A DNA stretch of 41,134 bases from Acidobacteriota bacterium (GTDB lineage: Bacteria; Acidobacteriota; Terriglobia; Bryobacterales; Bryobacteraceae), in assembly GCA_026394075.1 (NCBI GenBank), contig JAPKYX010000228.1:1-41134 (forward strand), given 5' to 3'. The notes beneath the pieces are model-generated. The model made no database searches. It saw only the letters and a list, made by a program, of their open reading frames with translations, and was not told where the DNA came from. Position numbers and translations under genes: made by a program. The number at the start of each line of letters is the position of its first letter. The first letter of the stretch is position 1. Below are positions 33,401 to 41,134 of this stretch, in pieces.

Positions 33401-34554
33401 GGGACCGTTTGAAGAACTTGGCCGAGCAAGCCGAACCAGTGGTGGAATTTCTGCGCAAAGGGCGAGCTCCCGGTGAGCCGCCCAATCCGCTGGCCGGAAA
33501 ATGGCAGCAGATTGTGGCCGACTTCAAGCAGTACGACGGCAAGAAGCCCGGAGCATCCATTTCTGCGCTGGAGGAGTTCATCCTGAACGAGATGGACAAG
33601 ATCACGCCGGAAACCTCCTGCGCCACGGCCGTGCCCATCCGGGACACGCGGGACCCGCGCATGGACTATTTCCAGCAGATCCGCAGCACCATGCGGAAAG
33701 CGGTCTACGAGCGCTGCCTCAGCCTCGGCTCAGAGAACGTGTACGCGGCCTACACCGTGATCGCGGATCAGTTCAACCGGACGCTGGCCAAGCAGTTCCC
33801 GTTCGCTCCGCTGTCCGCGGACCGCACGCAGCCCGAGGCAGCGCCGGAAGCGATCGCCGAATTCTACCGCCTGCTGGATCAGACGGGCAAAACTGCGCGG
33901 GCTACGCTTGAGAAGAGCACCCGGTTTGAAAGCTCACGCGCACCCGCTCTGCAGTTCCTGGACCAGATGGATCGGCTGCGCCCTCTCGTTGTGCCAGCCA
34001 GCCCGGAGGCCGAGAAGGAGCCGCCGCTGACCCTGGACGTCGTCCCGGCGTTCCGCGCCAATCAGGCGCTGGAAGTGGCGGGTAACCAGATTATCGAGTG
34101 GACCCTCCAGATGGGTGGCCAGATCTTCCGGCAACAGGAACCCGAGCATCCGGGCCGCTGGAGAACCGGCAACCCGATCCGGTTGTCGTTGCGGTGGGCC
34201 AATGATTCGCCCAGCTTGCCGGTGGCCGATTCCCGGCAGCCCAACCTGCGGCTGAGTGGCCGGGGGGTGATCTTTGAACACACCAACCGCTGGGCGCTCT
34301 ACTCGTTCTTGAAACGGCACGAGGCCCCGGCGTCCGATGCCGTCCGCGCCAATGATCCCAAGCCCTATCTGCTGCGGCTGAACATCCGGACCGCCCCCGA
34401 TCCGAAATGGGCGAAGCCGGAAGATGACCGCGCCGCCAGCAACGCCACGGTGTTCTTGTACTTCCGGGTGTATCTGCCCGGCACCAAGGTACCCCTGACG
34501 CTGCCCGTGTTTCCGGAACAGGCCCCCAGCCTGAAGCCGCCGTCCGCTCCGTAG
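30442..34554 (+). CDS. tssM: Type VI secretion membrane-complex protein TssM (IcmF family)
   Basis: 1370 residues. An N-terminal membrane helix (about 12-36) is followed by an Ala/Pro-rich linker, the cytoplasmic NTPase-like domain (about 90-400), another membrane helix (about 417-440), and a long periplasmic region that binds TssJ. The C-terminal beta-rich part corresponds to the IcmF C-terminal domain. The NTPase fold retains VAVTKCDEIPGF, the family's base-recognition block. The Walker A motif reads GSPQSGVST at 99-107, with Val105 in place of the catalytic lysine, so nucleotide hydrolysis is doubtful. It is the central channel-forming scaffold, and tssA follows after 21 nt. Confidence 0.95.
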   Translation: MSPETMAWIGSMWPYLLAGLLVLTAVVLFIVTHILRRESQAAPPSVAPAAGDAPAEAPESAAAAADYLPASFAQSLNFLRQSTGAPDYRYRVPWTLVLGSPQSGVSTLLASAGPNLAIEGTGEVGAPSGVEWRFLEQGLLLGVPGNFFFSDSGRAKDDKGWQRLMELLISHRARRPLDGMVLAIPAADLWGPAALDEPHLSARAAVFCEHLAQAQKMLGFTFPVYVAVTKCDEIPGFQAFCSELPANTHDQIFGWSSPYNLEATFNADWVAEAFNTIGRDLQRLQSEILVGRTGLARPDEVFLFPQTFGRLAAPLRIYLERLFRESAYREAFRFRGIYFSGDLSVPGEGPPPLVIPEAKGALRDWSKDDDLPPAVTAAPAPPRRKSAFVRALFEHKVFPESGLAQPLSKVFLSRNRTVLAIQAASLVLALVLGIGTTLAYRRLAEDRDRVVPMLQQMQRMDEALPSERHALLRAMAPVGPVRFKSSFMPTSLWSGVDDSITEVMTYACNRWVLTNLRASLEAKVEKLLTDQELILEKAAAQERARNQQGTSRDEIDGARTSIEALQEYRAILDFVAALKLLSDNRDIYEALRQPGVADREGGIRRLVQYLYALPLGEVAPNGHLDLALKAAHGAPFEVSDQAREQAATLLRRLTVSLFDEWFGRSLLLDDTEVVKEKMSRLEQARTASYDDLQEALYSLKQLESDLNNPGFLWVGSDRLDVTGPLRRILIEPRSSARLFIRDDAAEATRTQGEEQLRRLRKRLADQRTTITGAVLEVKDTVRLSRETQLLEEALQNALMLRFMSMKPQRDISTKLVPKTRLIWRMEPLQEALRLHDIYDRFSQEGLRDSPDRLRSLLERVAISRLNLNARDLIAQSQEFQPSDERPESEDETLAEVTSFRESSEAINQLGNRFKKLRLTDAQNRLNSIRVAQAYNLLATLERRLQEEDPYEAQGVNFGWWDGKGSVSLRKYEVRNPIELNEYLASQRDRLKNLAEQAEPVVEFLRKGRAPGEPPNPLAGKWQQIVADFKQYDGKKPGASISALEEFILNEMDKITPETSCATAVPIRDTRDPRMDYFQQIRSTMRKAVYERCLSLGSENVYAAYTVIADQFNRTLAKQFPFAPLSADRTQPEAAPEAIAEFYRLLDQTGKTARATLEKSTRFESSRAPALQFLDQMDRLRPLVVPASPEAEKEPPLTLDVVPAFRANQALEVAGNQIIEWTLQMGGQIFRQQEPEHPGRWRTGNPIRLSLRWANDSPSLPVADSRQPNLRLSGRGVIFEHTNRWALYSFLKRHEAPASDAVRANDPKPYLLRLNIRTAPDPKWAKPEDDRAASNATVFLYFRVYLPGTKVPLTLPVFPEQAPSLKPPSAP

Positions 34555-34575
34555 TCCGAGAACAGAAAGAATGCC

Positions 34576-35676
34576 ATGACTGACACGACCACGGGATTTC
34601 AATTCGATCTGGAGGCTCTGCTGGAGCCGGTTTCGGCCGACTCGCCCTCCGGTGAGTCCCTGCGCTATGAAGGTACCTACGACCTGATCCGCGAGGCCCG
34701 GCGCGAGGACGACGCGTCCCTGACCCAGGGTGTCTGGCAATCCACGCTGAAGCGGGCCAACTGGTCGGAAGTGGAGCGTCTTTGCCGCGCCGCCTTGGCC
34801 AGCCGCAGCAAGGACCTGCAGTTGGCGGCATGGCTGCTGGAGGCCTGGCTCCATCTGCATGGATTTGCGGGCGTGGACCAGGGTTTGCGGCTCTATACCG
34901 GGCTCTGCAACAAGTTCTGGGATACTCTTTACCCCCAGGCCGAGGATGGTGACCTGGAGTTCCGCGCGGGCCCGATCAATTGGATCAATGAGAAGTTGCC
35001 GGAGCAGATCAAGCTGCTGCCGGTGACCCAGCCCACGACGGAGGAAACTCCTGACTATGCCTGGTCGGACTGGGAAATCGCCTGCCGCCCGTTGCCGAAC
35101 ACCCCCGCCGGAAAGGCGGCGGCAGCCGAGGCGCGGGATCGCGTCACGCAAGCGAAGTTTCAGCACAGCGCGTCCATCACGCCCACCGAAGTGTTTTTGG
35201 AGCGGATGAGCCAAGTGAAGTCCGCCATGGCGGCCTGTTCGGAACTGGAAGCCGTCTTGGACACCACCTGGGGCAAGACAGCGCCCAGCCTGCGGCAGGT
35301 TTGGGGTATTTTGGATTCCATTCGAGGATTAATCGTTACCTTGCTCAACCAACGCGATCTCGAAATCTTGACGCCTTCCGGTGCGGCGGAGCCGACGGTG
35401 GCCGAATTGAACTTGATGGGTGAGGCGGCGGATGAGGCCACCCCAGCGCCCGCCGGTCCGAGGAAGATTCGCAGCCGTGCCGAAGCGTATCAGTACCTGT
35501 CGGAGGCCGCGGACTACTTGACCCGAACCGAACCCCATAGCCCTACGCCCTATCTGGTGCGCCGGGCCATCAATTGGGGCGGCATGACGTTGGAGGAATT
35601 GTTGGGCGAACTGGTCCGCGACCGCGGCCAGTTACAGGAGCTGTTCCGCCTGCTCCAGGTGGGCAAGACCGATTAA
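34576..35676 (+). CDS. tssA: Type VI secretion protein TssA (ImpA family)
   Basis: 366 residues. The N-terminal ImpA_N domain is recognisable (LLEPVSADSPSGESLRYE, ANWSEVERLCRAALASRSKD and LQLAAWLLEAWLHLHGFAG), followed by a variable middle. The C-terminal region (SRAEAYQYLSEAADYLTRTE then PHSPTPYLVRRAINWGGMTL) resembles short TssA proteins such as Pseudomonas TssA1. These sit at the baseplate or sheath cap during assembly. It is the last T6SS gene of the plus arm; the genes after it belong to a different class. Confidence 0.93.
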   Translation: MTDTTTGFQFDLEALLEPVSADSPSGESLRYEGTYDLIREARREDDASLTQGVWQSTLKRANWSEVERLCRAALASRSKDLQLAAWLLEAWLHLHGFAGVDQGLRLYTGLCNKFWDTLYPQAEDGDLEFRAGPINWINEKLPEQIKLLPVTQPTTEETPDYAWSDWEIACRPLPNTPAGKAAAAEARDRVTQAKFQHSASITPTEVFLERMSQVKSAMAACSELEAVLDTTWGKTAPSLRQVWGILDSIRGLIVTLLNQRDLEILTPSGAAEPTVAELNLMGEAADEATPAPAGPRKIRSRAEAYQYLSEAADYLTRTEPHSPTPYLVRRAINWGGMTLEELLGELVRDRGQLQELFRLLQVGKTD

Positions 35677-35714
35677 CCGGCTTGCCCGGATCAACAACGG
35701 CGGGCGGGGTGAAT

Positions 35715-35855
35715 ATGAGCAATTTTGAACAGTCGCGCCCCGCTGATTTGAGAGACCATCAAAGTTCTATGCGTCAGGGCCGACTGCGATGCGCACCCCG
35801 AATGGGGTCGAGCCGCCGGGAGGAAAGCCCGCCGCAACAGGAGGAGAGTTTATGA
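35715..35855 (+). CDS. Possible 46-codon leader ORF before the Ig-like protein gene
   Basis: A short frame starting at an ATG with GGGGTG upstream encodes a very basic and polar peptide of 46 residues (MSNFEQSRPADLRDHQ at its start). Its stop TGA overlaps the next gene's ATG (TTATGA). I see no homology, and the same stretch also contains two hairpins, so it may simply be untranslated leader. It is listed because the overlap would allow translational coupling. Confidence 0.25.
   Translation: MSNFEQSRPADLRDHQSSMRQGRLRCAPRMGSSRREESPPQQEESL
35795..35831 (+). promoter_or_regulatory. Paired hairpins in the leader of the Ig-like protein gene
   Basis: Two adjacent hairpins, ACCCC-GAAT-GGGGT (35795-35808) and CGGG-AGGAAAG-CCCG (35817-35831), end just before the ribosome binding site AGGAGG (35839-35844). 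The leader of about 175 nt after tssA may be structured. I compared it by eye with c-di-GMP-I and cobalamin riboswitch consensus elements and found no match. Confidence 0.3.
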
Positions 35856-36517
35856 GCCGGTCACACCGCAGTAGTTTTCTGGCGTCGGGCGCGCAGTTTA
35901 TGGCGGGCCTGATGCTGCTCCAATGCGCGATCCCCGTCTACGCCCAGCAAGCCGAACAGCCGCAACCGTTCCGGGTGGTCGTCCTGGAGGGTGAGGGCTC
36001 CATCAACAACATCCGTCATCAGGTGAATCGCGGCGCGATGGTGATGGTGGAAGATGAGAACAAGAATCCGCTTTCCGGCGTTGCGGTTACTTTCTTTCTG
36101 CCCTCGGAAGGGCCCAGCGGCCTATTCCCCAATGGCAGCCGCGTCCTGACGGTATTTACCGATCAAAAAGGATTGGCCGCCTCCCGGGGTGTGAAATTCA
36201 ACAATTTGGTCGGCCTGATGCGGGTGAAGGTGACGGCGTCGCTGTTTTCGCAGACTGCGGAGTCCACCATCACGCAGACCAACATCAGCTCCGGCGCGGC
36301 GATGAAGACCTCCTTCTCGCCCTCCACCGGTGTAGCAAAGGTCTCCGGTGGCGGCGGCATGAAGAGCCCCGGGTTCTTGAGCAGCAAGGCTTTCTGGATC
36401 GTGCTGGCGGCGGCGGCGGGTGGCGGCGGTGCCGCGTATTACTTCCTGAACAAGAAGCCCGGCCCGGCCGCGACCATTGGCATTGGCGGTCAACCCGTGA
36501 TTGGTGCACCACGATGA
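35852..36517 (+). CDS. Exported Ig-like domain protein with C-terminal membrane segment
   Basis: 221 residues from the ATG at 35852, which has AGGAGG 7 nt upstream. A signal peptide (about 1-31, ending AIPVYAQQ) is followed by a bacterial Ig-like (Big_1-type) domain at about 45-135, recognisable by VEDENKNPLSGVAVTFFLP and FTDQKGLAASRGV. A Gly/Ser-rich stretch then precedes a hydrophobic segment (FWIVLAAAAGGGGAAYYFL) that could anchor the C terminus. I cannot assign a function beyond a surface or periplasmic structural role. Its stop overlaps the next gene by 4 nt (ATGA), so the two are translationally coupled. Confidence 0.75.
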   Translation: MSRSHRSSFLASGAQFMAGLMLLQCAIPVYAQQAEQPQPFRVVVLEGEGSINNIRHQVNRGAMVMVEDENKNPLSGVAVTFFLPSEGPSGLFPNGSRVLTVFTDQKGLAASRGVKFNNLVGLMRVKVTASLFSQTAESTITQTNISSGAAMKTSFSPSTGVAKVSGGGGMKSPGFLSSKAFWIVLAAAAGGGGAAYYFLNKKPGPAATIGIGGQPVIGAPR

Positions 36518-37527
36518 CGTTTAGCCGGAGCGCGATCCGGCTAGCCCTGCTCGCCCCAGTCAGCTTGGTCACGCCTGCCCAACAGTTCGAAGCTCCGCTC
36601 CTCGGCTACCTGGTTGACACCGCAGAGCAACGCATCCGCGGCGTCTGGGGCGTGATGGGTGCCGCCCAGGTGGGCGCGCCGATTGAGATCGGTGCAGAGG
36701 TTCTGGCCGGTGCGGCCTCGCCGCAGGCCTCCCATGTCGTTGTCTTGACGGGTGAGCAGCGGCAAGCAGCCATCTGGCTACCCGGTGAAACGGTTGCGCG
36801 GCGTCTGGCGGGCGTACCTGCCGGGGCGGATCAGTTGACCCTCAGCCCGGAAGGAAACTCGGCGGCATTTCTCTACCGCCGGGAGAACCGCGTCCTAGTG
36901 GTCTCCGGACTTCCCTCCCCTACGCAGGAGCCAGTCGCCATCGACCCTACGCAGGAGCCAGTCGCCATCGACCTGACCGCGCTTCGGCTTCCTCTAGCCG
37001 CGCTGGCCGTCAGCGACGATGGCCAGGTGGTGGCGGTGGGCGAAATGGAACCAGCGGACGCAGGCCAGCGAGCCAGTTTGATTCTCCTGGGAGCCGCCGG
37101 TGAGTTGAACCGCGCGCCCGCCTCGGGCGGCGTCACGGCCATCAGCTTTGCTTCCCGCAGCCACCAGTTGGTCTTCGCGACGGCTTCGGAAGCGTGGCTG
37201 GTGACCGGTGAAAGCCTCAGTGACTCCCCTCGCCGATTGCGCGCCCCGGAGTTGGCGGGCGCGACTGCGGTGGCCCTGGACAGGCAAAGAGCAGTGTTCG
37301 CGCAACCCGGCGCCGGGCAGATTGCCTGGGTGGATCTGGCCGCCCTCGATCAGCCGGCCAAAGTGATGGCGTGCAACTGCCAGCCCGACACCTTGGCGCG
37401 CCTGAAGTCGGGTTTCCGGCTGACTGATTATCGTGGGACAAGCCTCCGCCTGCTGGACATGACGGCCCGGCCTCGGGTGGTCTTCGCCGCCCCGGCAGCC
37501 GCCGTTGAGCCGGAGGAGCAGCAATGA
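36514..37527 (+). CDS. Exported repeat (propeller-like) protein of unknown function
   Basis: 337 residues with an N-terminal signal segment (about 1-23). The body is made of short beta-strand repeats with the rhythm seen in propeller proteins (ADQLTLSPEGNSAAFLY, LAALAVSDDGQVVAVGE, VTAISFASRSHQLVFAT), so a beta-propeller is likely. An exact 27-bp tandem duplication makes TQEPVAIDP/TQEPVAIDL appear twice. I do not recognise the family. It overlaps both neighbours by 4 nt, which places it in one coupled operon with the Ig-like protein and the FG-GAP/IPT protein. Confidence 0.7.
   Translation: MTFSRSAIRLALLAPVSLVTPAQQFEAPLLGYLVDTAEQRIRGVWGVMGAAQVGAPIEIGAEVLAGAASPQASHVVVLTGEQRQAAIWLPGETVARRLAGVPAGADQLTLSPEGNSAAFLYRRENRVLVVSGLPSPTQEPVAIDPTQEPVAIDLTALRLPLAALAVSDDGQVVAVGEMEPADAGQRASLILLGAAGELNRAPASGGVTAISFASRSHQLVFATASEAWLVTGESLSDSPRRLRAPELAGATAVALDRQRAVFAQPGAGQIAWVDLAALDQPAKVMACNCQPDTLARLKSGFRLTDYRGTSLRLLDMTARPRVVFAAPAAAVEPEEQQ
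36919..36972 (+). repeat. Exact 27-bp tandem duplication
   Basis: Two identical consecutive copies of a 27-nt unit beginning CCTACGCAGGAGCCAG. The unit is a multiple of three, so the reading frame of the surrounding gene is kept and nine residues are duplicated. The copies have not diverged, which suggests a recent event. Confidence 0.9.
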
Positions 37528-40500
37528 GATCCCTCTTCGGCAAGCTGCTGTTGCCCGCATTGTTGGTGATGTTGGCGGCCACGCCCGCAGCGGCGGATGT
37601 CTATTTCTTCCAGGTCAGTCCAGCCACGGTGCCGGCCGGAGGCCCGTCCAACGCCACGGTGACGGTCACCTTTGACTATTTTTCTGTCTTCCTTAGTTGC
37701 GGTTTTGGGACTGCTACAGGCTCGGCTACCTTCAGATGGTCACGCGCCGGCTTTTCCGATGTGACAACTACGGTCAGCCTGCCGAACAGTTTTGGCGGCA
37801 ACCTCTTGACTGCAACGTTAACGATCCCGGCCAACCAGCTCCAGTCACCAGGTAGTGGAACGATCACCGTGACCTCGACCTATTACAATATCAGCTGCGC
37901 CCCCAGCGTCCAGCCCCCAACTGCTGTCGGTACGGTCAACGCCGTCGCGCCGACGATCAGCAAGCCCATCGTTCCCACCGCCACCTCGAGCGGCGGAGCC
38001 AGTCTGCCCATCACAGTCTACGGCGACAATTTCGTCCCCGGGCAGAGCAAGATCGCCTTTGACGGTACCTCGCTGACGTCGACCGCCGTGGCAGGCAAAG
38101 TGACGGCCACTATTCCCGGCGGCAGTTTGACCGCTGGCGTGCACAAGGTCCGCATCCGCAACAACGACGCCATCACCACCAACCCGCCAGACTCCGGTGA
38201 AGTGGACTTTCTGGTGGGAACTGCCACCACTACTACGGTGACGTCTTCGTCGTCGGCGGCGGTTCTGGGGCAATCGACCACCTTGACCGCCACCGTAACC
38301 GGCGGCTCCTCCCTTACCGGGCGCGTCACGTTTTACGACGGTGGCCAGGTGCTGGGAACATCCAGTCTCTCGGGCGGCGCGGCCACTTTGGCCACTCGAT
38401 TCCTCGCCAGTGGCGTCCGCCGCATCAGGGCGATCTATCAAGGCAACTCCAGTTCCGCGCCCAGCCAGTCCGCGGTGTTCAACCAAACCGTACAGGGTCT
38501 GGGAGCGACGGGATTCCTCTCGGCGGCGGGTTCCCCGGTCGCCGTGGGCAACCGCCCCTTTGGGCTCGCTTCCGGCGATTTCAACGAAGATGGCCGTTTG
38601 GATTTGGCCGTGCCCAATGCCAGCAGCAACTCGGTCAGCATTCTACTGGGCAATAGCAGCGGTGGCTTCACGGCGGGTACAGCGGTCACCGGAATTTTCG
38701 GCTCAGGCGGCGAACCGAGCTTCGTCGCGACGGGCGATTTCAACCAGGATGGCAACGTCGACTTCGTTGTCTCCAGCAACAGCAACCGTGGGGCCAGAGT
38801 CTATCAGGGCAACGGCGCAGGCAGCTTCTCTTCGCTGGCGACACTCGATTTACCCACTGATGCCAATCCCCTGGGGCTGGCCGTGGCCGATTTCAATGGC
38901 GACGGCAACGCCGATATCGCGGTGGTGGATCACAGTGTTACCGAGCGCCTCTATGTCTTTTTGAGTCCGGGCGACGGCACCTTCGCCTCCGTGCCTCCTC
39001 TGTTTCTGTTGAACAGTTCCGATCCCTGGGTGCCCGTGGCGGCCGATTTCGACAACGACGGCCGGATCGATCTCGCCATCCCCAATCGCGCCACCGGTAT
39101 TGATTCGATCAGCATCTATCGGGGCGTAGGCGATGGTACGTTCCTGGCCGCGGTCAACTACTCCACCGGGTCCGGATCACGGCCGGCGATGGCGGCGGTG
39201 GGGGACTTTGACCAGAACGGCCAGCCCGATATTGTCACTGCCAACGCAGGTGGTGGAAGCGTCTCGGTGTTGTTGAACAATGGCGGTGGCACCTTTGGCG
39301 CCCCCAGCGTGTTTTCCACCGGGACCGGAGCTGCCGGCGTGGCGGTGGAAGACTTCAATGGCGACGGCTTGGTGGATATTGCTTCCGTCAACTTCACGGC
39401 GGGCAATGTCACCATCCTGATCAACGATCTGTCCAACCGCGGCCAGAACTTCACCAATCAGACGCGCTACAGTTTTCCGGCCGGCTCTAGCGCCGGGTAC
39501 CTGGTCACGGGCGACTTCAACCGGGACGGCCGCCCCGACATGGCCCTGACTCTCAGCAACACCAGCGGTACGGTCAGCATCGGCCTGGGCACGGGCCCGG
39601 GCATCACGTCGCTGTCGCGAACATCGGCCGTCGCGGGTACACCCGGGCTGACGTTTAACATCAACGGCTCCAACTTCATTACCGGCAGCAAGGTGCGTTG
39701 GAACCGCGGCGGCACCATCTCCTTGATTCCGGATGATGGCGGCAGCGTCACCTTTGTCAGTGCCAGCCAATTGACAGTGGTGATCCCCACGGCTTTGTTG
39801 ACCACGCCCAACTCCACTACCTCGGTCGATGTGGCCATCTCCGTCGTGGACCCATTGGCAGCCTCTTCAGACTCGACCACGTTCACCGTTACGCCCGGAC
39901 CAGCGATCTCCTCCGTGACACCCGATCTCCCGCTGGTGGTCGGTGGCGGAAACCGGACACTGGTGGTGGGTGGTGCAAACTTCGCCACCGGAGCTATCCT
40001 GCGCTGGCGAGTGGGCGGCACGACCACCAATCTCACCACCAGCCGGCAGTCCGCGGCGCAGTTGACCGGCACGCTGCCAGGTAGCCTGATCACCACGGCT
40101 GGATCGGCATTTGTCTCCGCGCTGGACACGGGCGGGGCGTCGTCAACGGAGTTCAGTGTGACCGTCGCCGCTCCGGCAACGTTGACGGCCATCTCGCCAT
40201 CGGCGGCGGGTGGCGGCAGTTCGGCGTTGACGATCACGCTTACCGGTACCGGCTTTGCCAACACATCTCAGGTGCGGTGGTGCAATGCGTGTTCCGGTTC
40301 CCCCACCAGCCTTCCGACAACGTTCGTCAGCGCCACCCAGTTGACCGCCACCATTTCGGCACCCTTGCTGGCGGCCGTGGGAACGGCAACGGTCACGGTG
40401 TTTGACACGGCTTCGACGACGACGACGGCGGCTCAGACGTTCAGCATCAGCTCTCCGGCCATCACCACTCTGACACCCTCCAGCGCCACGGCGGGAGCCG

Positions 40501-41134
40501 CGGCGTTCACGATGACCGTCACCGGTACCGGCTTCGTGCCCGGCGCGGCCGTTCAGTGGTGTAACTCCTGTGCCGGCTCCTTTACTGACCTGACCACCAA
40601 CTTCGTTGATGCGCAGACACTGACGGCGACAGTCTCTTCCGGTCTGCTGAACGCCGCCGGGACGGTCACCGTACGGGTCGCCAATAACTCCGTCGTGGTG
40701 TCACCCACGCGGACCTTCTCGATTGTCCCGGTTTCGCTCTCCAGCGTTCAGCCGAACGTCGTGCTGGCCGGAACCAGTAATTTCGCCTTCACCCTGACCG
40801 GCCAGAACTTCCAGACCGGTGCTGTGGTGCTGTGGAACAACGGCGCAACCACCGGCCCCATCACCATTACCCACCCTGAACTCCGGCGGGACGCAGGCCA
40901 GTGCGACGCTGCCTTCAAACGTGGCCCTGACAGCTGGCGTGGTCCAGGTGTCACTGCGTAATCCTGACGGCGTCACGACGGCCCCGCTGCCCATCACCGT
41001 GGTGCCGTTGATTATCAATTCCGACGGCCTGAACCCCGCGTCTCGAACGGCGGGCAGTTCTTCCTTCGTGTTGACCGTGACCGGCGACAATTTCACCAAT
41101 GCCGCCACCGTGCGCTGGACCTTTGGTAGCGATA
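37524..41134 (+). CDS. Very large secreted FG-GAP/VCBS and IPT/TIG repeat protein, frameshifted near 40872 and running off the window
   Basis: A signal peptide (about 1-24) leads to an N-terminal beta domain and a first IPT/TIG-like domain (about 145-235). A Big_3-type Ig domain follows (about 240-330), then seven FG-GAP/VCBS repeats (about 335-690) with calcium-binding loops such as DFNEDGRLDLA, DFNQDGNVD, DFNGDGNADIA, DFDNDGRID and DFNGDGLVDIA. At least five IPT/TIG domains come next; two of them carry paired cysteines (WCNACSG, WCNSCAG). The uninterrupted frame stops at 40961. The +1 frame from 40873 continues the same IPT pattern (TLNSGGTQASATL, later SSSFVLTVTGDNFTNAATV) to the window edge. 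One extra C in CCC at 40870-40872 would explain this. Domain content suggests an adhesin-like or matrix protein. Confidence 0.8.

Noticed and set aside
33934-35214. Minus-strand open frame of 426 codons across the tssM/tssA junction
   Set aside because: It overlaps two well-supported T6SS genes and its translation is low-complexity Arg/Gly/Gln-rich sequence typical of antisense frames in GC-rich DNA.
35677-35851. Cyclic-di-GMP or cobalamin riboswitch
   Set aside because: The hairpins suggested it, but the diagnostic conserved segments of both classes are missing.

Overview
The window is high-GC bacterial chromosome. It most likely comes from an acidobacterium of the Solibacter/Bryobacter/Paludibaculum group. 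The main reason is a tandem pair of proteins with the TIGR03437 domain, which is concentrated in Solibacter relatives. A tricorn-like protease, an M28 peptidase with a PDZ domain, a propeller-type hybrid histidine kinase and large FG-GAP/IPT secreted proteins also fit. I see no rRNA, tRNA, CRISPR array, transposase or integrase.

Region 1 (1-5.9 kb) holds the 3' part of a UxaA/GarD-family dehydratase. A DsbA-like thioredoxin gene follows and appears broken: it is frameshifted exactly where the CXXC active site should be. Next come a secreted M28 aminopeptidase with a PDZ domain and a conserved hypothetical protein. Region 2 (4.2-11.7 kb) has two tandem TIGR03437 paralogues on the minus strand, then a tricorn-type protease and a Uma2-family nuclease-like protein on the plus strand. 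Region 3 (11.7-17.7 kb) has a hybrid sensor kinase and, on the minus strand, a Tat-exported sulfite-oxidase-like molybdoenzyme fused to a cytochrome c domain. A decayed copy of that enzyme's 3' end lies about 3.9 kb away. A single-domain response regulator follows, preceded by a very good sigma-54 (-24/-12) promoter match.

Region 4 (17.7-35.7 kb) is a nearly complete type VI secretion system (T6SS) in two divergent arms around a 470-bp regulatory gap. The minus arm is tssB-tssC-hcp1-hcp2-tssE-tssF-tssG-vgrG followed by a YwqK/MORN-type gene. The plus arm is tssJ-tssK-tssL-tssM-tssA. Sheath (TssB/C), tube (Hcp), baseplate (TssE/F/G/K), spike (VgrG), cap (TssA) and membrane complex (TssJ/L/M) are all encoded. 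The ClpV ATPase and a PAAR tip protein are not in the window. The two hcp genes arose by tandem duplication of a roughly 700-bp unit, which left recognisable scraps of tssC (3' end) and tssE (5' end) between them.

Region 5 (35.7 kb to the end) is a translationally coupled trio of exported proteins: an Ig-like domain protein with a C-terminal hydrophobic segment, a repeat/propeller-like protein, and a very large FG-GAP plus IPT/TIG surface protein. The last has an apparent +1 frameshift near its visible end and runs off the window.
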